In this document: one piece after another, positions 17,228 through 25,320 of the stretch
Position numbering within the stretch: position 1 is the stretch's first letter
How the letters are laid out: each line of letters starts with the position of its first letter
DNA from: Muribaculaceae bacterium
GTDB taxonomy: Bacteria; Bacteroidota; Bacteroidia; Bacteroidales; Muribaculaceae
Reading direction: 5' to 3'
DNA length: 34,033 nucleotides
Assembly: GCA_029068655.1 (NCBI GenBank)
Contig: JAIECF010000187.1
Coordinates: forward strand, 1-34,033
Made by a program: the position numbers and the translations under genes
The notes under the pieces: generated by a model
Seen by the model: only the letters and a program-made list of their open reading frames with translations
Database searches by the model: none
Told to the model about the DNA's origin: nothing

Positions 17228-19579
17228 TCAGAATGGATAGCCGATAGAGAAGTGGAAGGAGGAGTCCCGGTGCCAGTTGGGCGATATCAGTGGCCATGGC
17301 TTCTCCCCCATCGCTGGATTATGTGCTTTCATACCAAGGTCGAAACGAAGAAGGAAGTAGTTGAAGTCCATACGCAGACCAAGTCCATATGCAGCCGCAA
17401 ACTGCTTATAGAACTCATCAAACTTAAATACGCCTCCCTGTTGGAATGGATAGTCGCGGATGGTCCAGATATTACCTATGTCTATAAATGCACCTAACTC
17501 GAGAACCCAGAACAGTTTCGCACGATATTCAGCGCTCGTGATAAGCCTGATGTCTCCACACTGATTAATAAAATCGCTCACCGAGTTCCGTCCCGGATAT
17601 GCGCCTGGACCGAGTGTACGCACTGCCCATCCTCGTACACCGTTGGCACCACCTCCATAAAACCTCTTCTCAAACGGGAGCATCTCGGAGTTGCCATAGG
17701 GTATCCCGATTCCCCCGCCTACACGGAAAGCCACAGAATTCTTCTCATCGAAGCGGTGGAGCAATGCATAGTCGGCCTCAAGCTTGAAATATTGTGAATA
17801 GTGTATCCCGAAAATCTTATACGGATCTTCATGGAAATTGCTTCGATAAGCAAAAATGCTCGAAATGGCGAAGAGAAGGTTGCCGGCAATCTCCGCATTG
17901 ACACGCACGTTATAGATATCACGCTGCATCGATTTCTGCCAGGGAGTGGCTTCCTTCTTGTTGGAATGATACCAACGCCAACCCATACGCATGATGAAGT
18001 GGTCTTCGTAACTATAACGCAACAACGGATTGTCAGGGGCTATAAGATCGATGAAATCATTCGTTGAGGCAGGAAGATAGACATAGTTGATATCTATAGG
18101 AGTAAAGGTATGCCTATTGTTCTTCCGGGCATCTACCCATTTATAGCTCCATCCGGCCGTTGAAATAACACGTGTGTATTCCGGTCGCTCCTGGTAGTTC
18201 ATCGAGAAGTTCATCTCAGTCGAAGCCTGGATACGTCGCCTGATACGTCGCGAAATCGGCGCCTTGAACTCCGGCATCGAGAGCCCGAGGTCGACGGAAT
18301 ACTCCATATACCGGTTGTTGAGCAGTCCTTCAAGATTGCCTGAAAGAGACTCATAACTGCCGCGTAGTTTACCGGTGAAGGTTTCAGAACCGCGTCCGAT
18401 ATTTCGGTGGGAGTAGGTAAGACCGACCGCAACGCCAAGATCGCCCTCAGAGTTAGTGCCTTCAAGTTCGACACTCGCTGTCTGTGACTTTCCCGGGGTA
18501 AGCATCACATAGACATCAAGCAGTCCCTCATCACCGATATGGCCGACAGGAACGAAAGATACATTGATGAATTTAAGTATACCAAGCCTTGAGAACGCTC
18601 TATATGTCCGATCCACATTACGCTGAGCAAAAACATCTCCTGGAGAAAGATAACAGTTGTCTGCGATGACCGAGGGACGAAGATAGCGTGAATCGGCATA
18701 AAGAATCTCTATTCCGTGATAGTTGACTGAATCCTTGCCTACAGCCAGTGCCGGATTCTCCGCATCTATGGCATCGGCATCAGCTATTACAGTAACGCTG
18801 CGTATGATGAATCTCGAATAGACATCCATCCTCTCCTTTTCTGTACCCGAAGGAGGATTTATCTTCATCAGAAGCTCAACATCTGAAGATCCTTCCGTAG
18901 TATCGGCCACAAACGTAATGGATTCCTTTCCAAACCTGAAATACCCTTTGTTGCGCAGCGCATCCGCCACCAAGGTCCTTTGGTTCTCAAGGATATCTCT
19001 GGAAAGTGGCTGTCCGGGATAGGTAAGAAATCTTGACGAATCGGCCATGACAATTGCCTCTACGGCGGAGTCAGGAAATTCATATTCCATCCTTGAAATG
19101 ACTTTTCGCGGGCCCGGCGCCAAGTTGTAGGTCAGTTCAATCTTCTTTTTTTTATCGTTTTTTACAGAATCCACGTCTACGGCAGCATTGAAATAGCCTT
19201 TACTGGCAAGATACTGGAGCAACTGGCTGCTGCTCGCCTCGGAAAGCTCCGGATCGTAGATCACGGGAGGCTCTCCAAGCTTACGCATCCAGCGATTCCA
19301 CCAGTTGGTGGAGTCATTTCCACTCATATTATAGAATCCAAGCCTGAACTTGATGCTCCAGAGCATACGATGATTAGGAGTCTGTCTCAGATATGCCTGC
19401 ATCTCTGTGACATCGAGTTGTTCAGTCTTGCCTACAGAGTCAAGCCGAATGTTGACCTTGTCAAGAAGATAGCTTCCGTCAGGAACGTGACGGCTCGAAG
19501 AGCAACCAGTCAGGATAATGCAGACCGTTGCCACTATCCCTACGGATACCGACATCAAGCTATGGCCTATTCGCTTCAT
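17228..19579 (-). CDS. tamL: TamA/BamA (Omp85) family outer membrane protein, lipoprotein type (TamL-like)
   Basis: A 783-residue Omp85 protein. It has a lipoprotein signal with lipobox LTGC (cysteine at residue 26), a POTRA-like periplasmic region, and a C-terminal 16-strand-type barrel. The barrel is marked by NGVRGW (the VRG loop-6 motif) and the terminal aromatic signal FHFSIGYPF. In Bacteroidetes the lipid-anchored TamA form is called TamL and works with TamB in outer-membrane assembly. No tamB is adjacent. The frame is open to an ATG at 19591, but the -7 box at 19596-19603 puts the transcription start near 19590. The ATG at 19579 is therefore the more credible start. Confidence 0.85.
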   Translation of the reverse strand: MKRIGHSLMSVSVGIVATVCIILTGCSSSRHVPDGSYLLDKVNIRLDSVGKTEQLDVTEMQAYLRQTPNHRMLWSIKFRLGFYNMSGNDSTNWWNRWMRKLGEPPVIYDPELSEASSSQLLQYLASKGYFNAAVDVDSVKNDKKKKIELTYNLAPGPRKVISRMEYEFPDSAVEAIVMADSSRFLTYPGQPLSRDILENQRTLVADALRNKGYFRFGKESITFVADTTEGSSDVELLMKINPPSGTEKERMDVYSRFIIRSVTVIADADAIDAENPALAVGKDSVNYHGIEILYADSRYLRPSVIADNCYLSPGDVFAQRNVDRTYRAFSRLGILKFINVSFVPVGHIGDEGLLDVYVMLTPGKSQTASVELEGTNSEGDLGVAVGLTYSHRNIGRGSETFTGKLRGSYESLSGNLEGLLNNRYMEYSVDLGLSMPEFKAPISRRIRRRIQASTEMNFSMNYQERPEYTRVISTAGWSYKWVDARKNNRHTFTPIDINYVYLPASTNDFIDLIAPDNPLLRYSYEDHFIMRMGWRWYHSNKKEATPWQKSMQRDIYNVRVNAEIAGNLLFAISSIFAYRSNFHEDPYKIFGIHYSQYFKLEADYALLHRFDEKNSVAFRVGGGIGIPYGNSEMLPFEKRFYGGGANGVRGWAVRTLGPGAYPGRNSVSDFINQCGDIRLITSAEYRAKLFWVLELGAFIDIGNIWTIRDYPFQQGGVFKFDEFYKQFAAAYGLGLRMDFNYFLLRFDLGMKAHNPAMGEKPWPLISPNWHRDSSFHFSIGYPF

Positions 19580-19595
19580 ACGCGGAAACATAGTG

Positions 19596-19603
19596 CAAAA
19601 TTA
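19596..19603 (-). promoter_or_regulatory. -7 box of the tamL promoter
   Basis: TAATTTTG on the minus strand matches TAnnTTTG. The region 20 nt upstream is ATTT-rich with no exact TTTG. If used, transcription would begin at about 19590, which decides between the two candidate ATG codons of tamL. Confidence 0.45.
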
Positions 19604-19673
19604 GCCAAAAAAATTGAATTTTAAATCTTATACATATTATAAATCTTATAAAACTTATAATTTAAACCGTCAT

Positions 19674-19708
19674 TTTGGCCCTAATGTCGCGGATTTTGAT
19701 TAAATTTG
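19674..19708 (+). promoter_or_regulatory. Promoter for xseA
   Basis: TTTG at 19674-19677 and TAAATTTG at 19701-19708 are separated by 23 nt, at the long end for this promoter class. The box ends only 4 nt before the xseA ATG at 19713, so the message would be leaderless or nearly so. Confidence 0.5.
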
Positions 19709-19712
19709 CAGT

Positions 19713-21134
19713 ATGGAAGCATATACTCCTAAAGAAGGACTGAAAGCCTACTCGCTTTCCGAGTTCTCCCGTTTTGTGGCGCAGGCCATGAACCGAGAGC
19801 CGGTTCTCATGGGTGCATGGGTAGTAGCAGAGATCAGCGACATGACTGTCAGAGGAGGGCATTGCTACATGACCCTGATAGAGAAAGACACCGCAGGGAC
19901 AACCATAGCCCGCATGAGGGCCAATATCTGGGCCAATAAATTCTATCAGATACGACAAGAATTCCTCAGAGACACAGGAAGGGAATTATCCAACGGCATG
20001 AAAGTAATGTTCTATGGAGGAGCTAACTATCATATCAACTATGGACTATCATTTAACATAGGTGCCGTCAATCCATCCTTCACGATGGGTGATCTCGAAC
20101 GCATCAGGCGTGAGATTCTCGCCACTCTTCAGAGGGAAGGCATCATCAACCTGAACCAAAAACTGAGATTTCCTGATCCACCGAGGAAAATAGCTGTCAT
20201 CTCGTCGGAGACTGCGGCCGGCTACGGAGATTTTCTCAACCAGCTGCAACATAATTCCACCGGAGTGGAATTCAACGTCATGCTCTTCCCGGCCATAATG
20301 CAGGGTGAACGGACGGCTCAAAGCGTCATATCCGCTCTCGACCTCATAGAACAAACATCCAGCATCTTGCCCTGGGACTGCGTCGTCATAATCCGGGGAG
20401 GAGGTGCTACTACCGACATGAACGGCTTCGACGACCTGCAGCTTGCTCGCAGGGTCGCCACCTTCCCCATTCCGGTAGTGGTAGGAATAGGACATGAACG
20501 TGACAGATGCGTCCTTGATGAGATAGCATGCGTCAGATGCAAGACACCGACAGCCGTGGCTGCCTGGCTTTCCGACACCGCAGGAATGGCATGGCAACGG
20601 GCCTGCGACCTTGCCTCCAGAATAGCATCATTCGCTTCTGAACGACTGAAGGGGGAACACCTTCGGATACAGAGTATCGAGACTATGCTTCCGGCCTTGG
20701 CAGAAGCGCGGATCAAGAACGCAAGGCTAAAGCTACAAGCAATTTCTTCCATGCTCCCCACTGCGGCAAAGGAAGCCACATCTAAAGAGAAGATCAGACT
20801 TGAGGGTATCTCAACAACTTTGAGGATGGCCTCTCAGATACGCATACAAAAGGAATATCCGGCATTAGAATCGATTGCATCAAAAATCCGCTCAGCGGCG
20901 ACTTCCACCATTGATAAGGAACGATCACGCCTTGACTCTCTGGAGCGTCTCGCCCATGTACTGGATCCTGCCTCTACCTTAAAGAGAGGATACACAATAA
21001 CTCGGATAGGGGGACGTGCGGTAACAACTATCGAGACTGTGAATCCGGGCGACGTCATTGAGACTCTGACAGCACTCGGGATAATAATATCCACCGCCGA
21101 TGAAATCAAGGCTGCCAACAATTCCACAACTTAA
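19713..21134 (+). CDS. xseA: Exodeoxyribonuclease VII large subunit
   Basis: Catalytic subunit of exonuclease VII, which degrades single-stranded DNA from both ends. It has an N-terminal OB-fold (SLSEFSRFVAQAMNREPVLMGAWVVAEISDM) and the conserved core VISSETAAGYGDFLNQL, VVIIRGGGATTDMNGFDD, VVVGIGHERDRCVLDEIA and KTPTAVAAWL. A long helical region and a closing RGYTITRIGG strand follow. At 473 residues it is close to the usual length. The small subunit gene xseB, often directly downstream, is absent: the next gene begins 24 nt later. The C-terminal NNSTT and stop are encoded by the first unit of a 16-bp tandem repeat. Confidence 0.95.
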   Translation: MEAYTPKEGLKAYSLSEFSRFVAQAMNREPVLMGAWVVAEISDMTVRGGHCYMTLIEKDTAGTTIARMRANIWANKFYQIRQEFLRDTGRELSNGMKVMFYGGANYHINYGLSFNIGAVNPSFTMGDLERIRREILATLQREGIINLNQKLRFPDPPRKIAVISSETAAGYGDFLNQLQHNSTGVEFNVMLFPAIMQGERTAQSVISALDLIEQTSSILPWDCVVIIRGGGATTDMNGFDDLQLARRVATFPIPVVVGIGHERDRCVLDEIACVRCKTPTAVAAWLSDTAGMAWQRACDLASRIASFASERLKGEHLRIQSIETMLPALAEARIKNARLKLQAISSMLPTAAKEATSKEKIRLEGISTTLRMASQIRIQKEYPALESIASKIRSAATSTIDKERSRLDSLERLAHVLDPASTLKRGYTITRIGGRAVTTIETVNPGDVIETLTALGIIISTADEIKAANNSTT

Positions 21135-21151
21135 CAACTCCACAACTTAAC
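21123..21151 (+). repeat. 16-bp tandem direct repeat at the xseA 3' end
   Basis: tccacaacttaac occurs at 21123-21135 and again at 21139-21151, a period of 16 nt. The first copy contains the xseA stop codon and the second leads into the next gene. Similar short repeats occur at other gene ends in this window. Confidence 0.7.
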
Positions 21152-21157
21152 TTTAAG

Positions 21158-21811
21158 ATGAAAAGACTCATCATATTCGACCTTGACGGAACACTCCTCG
21201 ACACCATAGCCGACCTCGGAACAGCCTGCAACTATGCCCTCGAGACCAAGGGCTACCATAAGCATCCTCTTGCTGCATATCCATATATGGTGGGCAATGG
21301 CATCAGAAAACTCATGGAAAGGGCACAGCCCGACGCCTCACCGGAGGAAATCGACGAGCTGCTCGCCATATTCCGCGAATACTATGACGAGCACTGTACG
21401 GATTTAACAAAGCCTTATCCCGGAATCCCCGAGATGCTTCAGCAACTAACAGACAATCATATAGCGCTTGCTGTGGCAACTAATAAATATGAGTCAGCAG
21501 CCAAAAAGATAATCGACCATTTTTTTCCAGACATTCCTTTCGTAGCCGTCATGGGGCAGACTGAAGAACGTCCGACAAAGCCTGATCCGAGTATCGATTT
21601 TGCCGTTCTCCTCTCCCATCCTACACCCAAAGCAGAGACAATGCACGTAGGAGACTCGGCAGTGGATATAGAGACAGCCCGACGTGCATGTATCGATTCA
21701 GTGGGAGTCACTTGGGGGTTCCGCCCGATTACAGAGCTCCGCAAGGCTTATGCTGACCATATAGTTTGCTCACCTGCCGACATCGTAAAACTCGCATTCA
21801 AAAATGACTGA
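21158..21811 (+). CDS. HAD-superfamily phosphatase, phosphoglycolate phosphatase-like (Gph)
   Basis: A 217-residue HAD hydrolase with a helical cap. Motif I is FDLDGTLLDT near the N-terminus, with the nucleophile and acid aspartates. Motif II is the Thr in VATNKYES. The motif III lysine is in TKPDPSIDF, and motif IV is VGDSAVDIETA. This is the Gph/PGP pattern, so 2-phosphoglycolate, a product of DNA-end repair, is a reasonable substrate; pyrophosphatase or nucleotidase activity is possible. It sits between xseA and rnpA, and its stop overlaps the rnpA start by 8 nt, indicating translational coupling. Confidence 0.88.
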   Translation: MKRLIIFDLDGTLLDTIADLGTACNYALETKGYHKHPLAAYPYMVGNGIRKLMERAQPDASPEEIDELLAIFREYYDEHCTDLTKPYPGIPEMLQQLTDNHIALAVATNKYESAAKKIIDHFFPDIPFVAVMGQTEERPTKPDPSIDFAVLLSHPTPKAETMHVGDSAVDIETARRACIDSVGVTWGFRPITELRKAYADHIVCSPADIVKLAFKND

Positions 21812-22286
21812 GACATCTCCACAAAACAACATCCGGGAACGATTCACTCTTCGTAAAAGTGCAAAATTGCGCCATCGCACTCTTGTCCAGGAACTTTTTC
21901 AGAAAGGGAAGTCGGTCTATTCGGGTCCGTTGAGAATGACATTCCGAGCATTGTCTCAGGAAGAACTGACAGCTTCATTCAAGGAAGCAGTACCGGATAT
22001 GATGGGGCCAGTACAGTTTATGATCACCGTACCAAAGAAAAAACGCAGGCATGCGGTAGACCGTGTTCTCATGCGCCGTCGCATACGCGAGGCTTTCCGT
22101 CTGCAATGGCATCCTCTGAAGAAACTTGTGGAGGATGATCCCGCTATCCGTACTCTATCGCTAGCGATAATCTACACAGATACAGCGAATTCAGAAATGG
22201 ATACTATTAAGAATGCCGTAGGATCAGTGATATCAAAAGTAAGAAAAAGACTTTATCCTCAACCCAAAGGGGATGACATTTGTTAA
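21804..22286 (+). CDS. rnpA: Ribonuclease P protein component
   Basis: Protein subunit of RNase P, which binds the RNase P RNA and helps mature tRNA 5' ends. It opens [22 protein letters not shown], the family N-terminus. The arginine-rich helix is [17 protein letters not shown] at 84-100. In most RnpA proteins this helix reads RNxxKR; here it is R87-V-L-M-R-R, with Val where Asn is expected. At 160 residues it is somewhat long because of an inserted stretch at about 50-66. It overlaps the phosphatase gene by 8 nt and is followed by yidD, the common rnpA-yidD order. Confidence 0.92.
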   Translation: MTETSPQNNIRERFTLRKSAKLRHRTLVQELFQKGKSVYSGPLRMTFRALSQEELTASFKEAVPDMMGPVQFMITVPKKKRRHAVDRVLMRRRIREAFRLQWHPLKKLVEDDPAIRTLSLAIIYTDTANSEMDTIKNAVGSVISKVRKRLYPQPKGDDIC

Positions 22287-22297
22287 AAAGAGTAAAT

Positions 22298-22516
22298 ATG
22301 AATATAGCCCAGATTCTGCTTACTTCACTGATCCGTTTCTATCAGTATGCTATTTCCCCTCATACTCCTCCGAGCTGCAGGTTTACTCCTACTTGCAGCC
22401 AATATGGAATAGAAGCCATAAGGAAACATGGCGCCCTGAAGGGGGGATGGCTTACACTGAAAAGGATCGGAAGATGTCACCCTTGGGGCGGGTCGGGCTA
22501 TGACCCGGTGCCGTAA
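22298..22516 (+). CDS. yidD: Membrane protein insertion efficiency factor YidD
   Basis: A 72-residue YidD protein thought to aid YidC-dependent membrane insertion. The signature runs from [17 protein letters not shown] to [12 protein letters not shown], then HGALKGGWL and [14 protein letters not shown], with the invariant cysteines. The frame is open from a TTG at 22280 that overlaps the rnpA stop. The ATG at 22298 is preferred because it starts directly before the amphipathic membrane-binding helix. Position after rnpA is standard. Confidence 0.95.
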   Translation: MNIAQILLTSLIRFYQYAISPHTPPSCRFTPTCSQYGIEAIRKHGALKGGWLTLKRIGRCHPWGGSGYDPVP

Positions 22517-22551
22517 GTACCCGAATCAGGCTTAATCTACCGATTTCACTC

Positions 22552-22559
22552 TAACTTTG
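22552..22559 (+). promoter_or_regulatory. -7 box upstream of the GH3 gene
   Basis: TAACTTTG matches TAnnTTTG and lies 9 nt before the ATG at 22568. No clear TTTG is seen 19-24 nt upstream, so support is partial. Confidence 0.35.
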
Positions 22560-22567
22560 ACTTTACC

Positions 22568-24082
22568 ATGGATTTCACACCCATTGCAAGATATATCTTC
22601 GCTTCTCGAGCAAAACGGACAGAAAACTGGAGAGGCAACGTTGAAGAGCTGCAACGCAAGCAGCTGAAATGGCTCATAAACCATGCCGCAGACACGGAAA
22701 TTGGACGTAAATACGGATTCAAAGACATCCTGAATTCCCATGATCCTGTCGCTTCATATCATCATGAGGTGCCAACAGTCGCATACGATGATATACGCCC
22801 CTACGCCATGCGAATGGTAGAAGGAGAGAGCGACGTGCTTTGGCCCGGACAGTGCAAAAGGTTTGCCCAGAGCAGCGGCACCAGTGGAGGGAAGTCCAAA
22901 TTCGTGCCAATAACAAACGACTGTCTGCGACGAAACCATTATCCAGGCACTTCCGATGTAGTGGCCCACTACCTGAAAATGAATCCCCAAAGCCGCATAT
23001 TCTCAGGAAAAAGCCTTATCCTGGGAGGTAGCTTCGCCAACGAGCTGGACCTGAAAGACAACGTCAAGGTTGGAGATCTAAGCGCTACCCTCATAGACAG
23101 GATGCCAAAACTCGCAGACATGGTGAGAGTGCCAGAAAAACGTATAGCCCTTATGGAGGATTGGAGCGAGAAACTGCCGGCACTCGCAGGAGCAGCATCA
23201 AAATCAAACATAACAAACATCTCCGGCGTACCTTCCTGGTTTCTTACAGTAATCAAGGAAGTGTGTAGAATCAAAGGAGTTGATAAAGTCTCAGAAGTAT
23301 GGCCAAATCTTGAGGTTTTCTTCCACGGGGGCATTGATTTCCGACCATACCGAAAGGAATATGAGGCGCTCACCGAGCGGAGAAAAATGCACTTCATGGA
23401 GACATACAACGCAAGCGAGGGGTTCTTTGCATTCCAGAACGATTTCTCCGACCCCTCGATGCTTCTTATCCTCGATGGGAGCGTTTATTATGAATTCGAA
23501 CCCTTAGGTGGAGGCGATCCTGTACCGGCATGGGGAACTAAGGCCGGAAAGACGTATGAACTGCTCATCTCAAGTAGCAACGGACTATGGCGCTATCACC
23601 TGGGAGACACGGTGACAGTCACTGCCACTGACCCTGTCAAGATAAGGATAGCGGGCAGGACCCGAAGCTTCATCAACGCTTTCGGCGAGGAAGTGATGGA
23701 AGACAACGCCAACCGTGCGATAGAGGCGGCTTGCGAGGCGACAGGAGCCGGGATTGCAAACTATACTGCAGGTCCATACTATGCTCACAATAACCGCCGT
23801 GGCCATCACCAGTGGCTGATCGAATGGAACGAGATGCCGGATTCTATGGAGAGATTCCGAGACGTTCTTGACAAAACGCTCCAGGAAGTCAACTCCGACT
23901 ATCAGGCAAAGCGTGCCCACACTATATTTCTTGATCCTCCGGAAATCATCACAGCCCGTCAGGGACTCTTCGACGACTGGCTCGCAAATGCAGGTAACCA
24001 CAAGCTTGGAGGTCAGCGCAAAGTGCCAAGGCTTAACAACAACCGTAATCTGCTTGACGAATTACTTGCCATCAATGCATAA
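22568..24082 (+). CDS. GH3 auxin-responsive promoter family protein (acyl-adenylate enzyme fold)
   Basis: A 504-residue member of the GH3 family, which belongs to the adenylate-forming enzyme superfamily. Plant GH3 proteins join amino acids to acyl acids using ATP; the bacterial substrate is unknown. SSGTSGGKSKFVPIT (about 102-116) is the phosphate-binding loop, METYNASEGFF the acyl-adenylate motif, and LWRYHLGDTV the later nucleotide motif. All look intact, so it is probably an active enzyme. It stands 51 nt after yidD. The end of the coding sequence (INA, stop) runs into an AT-rich inverted repeat that acts as the terminator. Confidence 0.9.
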   Translation: MDFTPIARYIFASRAKRTENWRGNVEELQRKQLKWLINHAADTEIGRKYGFKDILNSHDPVASYHHEVPTVAYDDIRPYAMRMVEGESDVLWPGQCKRFAQSSGTSGGKSKFVPITNDCLRRNHYPGTSDVVAHYLKMNPQSRIFSGKSLILGGSFANELDLKDNVKVGDLSATLIDRMPKLADMVRVPEKRIALMEDWSEKLPALAGAASKSNITNISGVPSWFLTVIKEVCRIKGVDKVSEVWPNLEVFFHGGIDFRPYRKEYEALTERRKMHFMETYNASEGFFAFQNDFSDPSMLLILDGSVYYEFEPLGGGDPVPAWGTKAGKTYELLISSSNGLWRYHLGDTVTVTATDPVKIRIAGRTRSFINAFGEEVMEDNANRAIEAACEATGAGIANYTAGPYYAHNNRRGHHQWLIEWNEMPDSMERFRDVLDKTLQEVNSDYQAKRAHTIFLDPPEIITARQGLFDDWLANAGNHKLGGQRKVPRLNNNRNLLDELLAINA

Positions 24083-24083
24083 T

Positions 24084-24138
24084 GCAAAATGCATAATTCA
24101 TAATCAATTTAGACTATGAATTATGCATTCTGTTTTTT
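24084..24138. terminator. Bidirectional terminator between the GH3 gene and prfB
   Basis: aatgcataattcat at 24088-24101 pairs perfectly with atgaattatgcatt at 24116-24129 around a 14-nt loop. The right arm is followed by ctgtttttt on the plus strand and the left arm by ttttgcatt on the minus strand. It suits both the GH3 gene ending at 24082 and prfB ending at 24184. The same AT-rich motif recurs elsewhere in the window. Confidence 0.75.
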
Positions 24139-24183
24139 GCGTGTCTACCAGATAATAAATTTTCCTCAGGGAGTCCAAACCTC

Positions 24184-25305
24184 TTAAGCATTGACCTCAG
24201 AGGCAGCGAATTCCATCAGATAGGCTTTGATGAACTCGTCTATCTCGCCATCCATCACAGAGTTGACGTCAGATGTCTGATAGTTGGTACGATGATCTTT
24301 CACGCGACGGTCGTCGAAGACATAGCTTCGTATCTGGGAGCCCCATTCGATTTTCTTCTTTCCGGCCTCGACCTTTGCCTGCTCCTCAAGGCGATGGTTC
24401 ATCTCCTTCTCGTAAAGAATCGAGCGAAGGTGACGCAAGGCGTTTTCCTTATTCTTGGGTTGATCACGGGTTTCAGTGTTCTCTATGAGGATTTCCTCCT
24501 CTTCACCTGTATATGGATCCTTATACTGATAGCGCAGACGAACGCCGGATTCTACCTTGTTGACATTCTGTCCGCCGGCACCACCCGAACGGAATGTATC
24601 CCATGATATACGTGCCTGCTCCACATTGATCTCGATGGTATCGTCGACAAGTGGAGTGACGAATACGGACGCGAACGAAGTCATTCGCTTACCCTGTGCG
24701 TTGTATGGACTTACTCTGACAAGACGATGCACTCCGTTCTCACTCTTAAGATATCCATAGGCATAATCACCCTCAATATTTATGGTCACCGACTTGATTC
24801 CTGCGTCATCACCCTCGAGAAGCTGGGCGATGGATGTCTTGTAGCCATGCCGTTCGGCATAGCGCAGATATAGTCTCATAAGCATCTGGGCCCAGTCCTG
24901 GCTTTCCGTACCTCCGGCACCGGAATTGATCTTCAGCACCACTCCGAGTTTATCTTCCTCACGGCGAAGCATATTACGTAGTTCAAGGGCCTCGATATCC
25001 TTTGCCACTACTGCATACTGTTCGTCTACCTCTTCCTCGGTCACAAGGCCTTCCTTTACGAAATCGAATCCAAGTCTGAGCTCCTCCACCTGCTTTTCAA
25101 GAGCCTCGTAGGCATCTATCCAGAAGTGAAGGTCTTTTATCTTTTTCATCTGGGCCTCCGCCTTCTCGCGGTCTTCCCAGAAGTCAGCCACATGGGTGCG
25201 TAGTTCCTCTTCCTCCACTTCAATTTTCTTGGAGTCAATGTCAAGGTATCGTTTTAGGGCAGCTGTCCTTTCCTCTGCCTCTTTCAGTTGTTCTTGCGTT
25301 ATCAT
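24184..25305 (-). CDS. prfB: Peptide chain release factor 2
   Basis: Class I release factor that reads UAA and UGA stop codons. The catalytic GGQ is at 244-246 (SGGAGGQNVNKVESGVRLR). The stop-recognition tripeptide lies in HRLVRVSPYNAQGKR and reads SPY (199-201), where the textbook RF2 motif is SPF. The 373-residue frame is continuous. At the place where many prfB genes need a +1 frameshift, this gene reads through directly as L21-D22 (tac ctt gac). It lies 15 nt downstream of topA on the same strand, so the two probably share a transcript. Confidence 0.96.
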   Translation of the reverse strand: MITQEQLKEAEERTAALKRYLDIDSKKIEVEEEELRTHVADFWEDREKAEAQMKKIKDLHFWIDAYEALEKQVEELRLGFDFVKEGLVTEEEVDEQYAVVAKDIEALELRNMLRREEDKLGVVLKINSGAGGTESQDWAQMLMRLYLRYAERHGYKTSIAQLLEGDDAGIKSVTINIEGDYAYGYLKSENGVHRLVRVSPYNAQGKRMTSFASVFVTPLVDDTIEINVEQARISWDTFRSGGAGGQNVNKVESGVRLRYQYKDPYTGEEEEILIENTETRDQPKNKENALRHLRSILYEKEMNHRLEEQAKVEAGKKKIEWGSQIRSYVFDDRRVKDHRTNYQTSDVNSVMDGEIDEFIKAYLMEFAASEVNA

Positions 25306-25320
25306 ATTATGCTTAGGCTC

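Noticed and set aside
20049..20779. Two long minus-strand frames inside xseA
   Set aside because: Both oppose conserved exonuclease VII sequence and have the composition expected of antisense translation.
22273..22503. 76-residue frame overlapping yidD
   Set aside because: It is the same region read out of frame; the yidD signature is in the frame starting at 22298.
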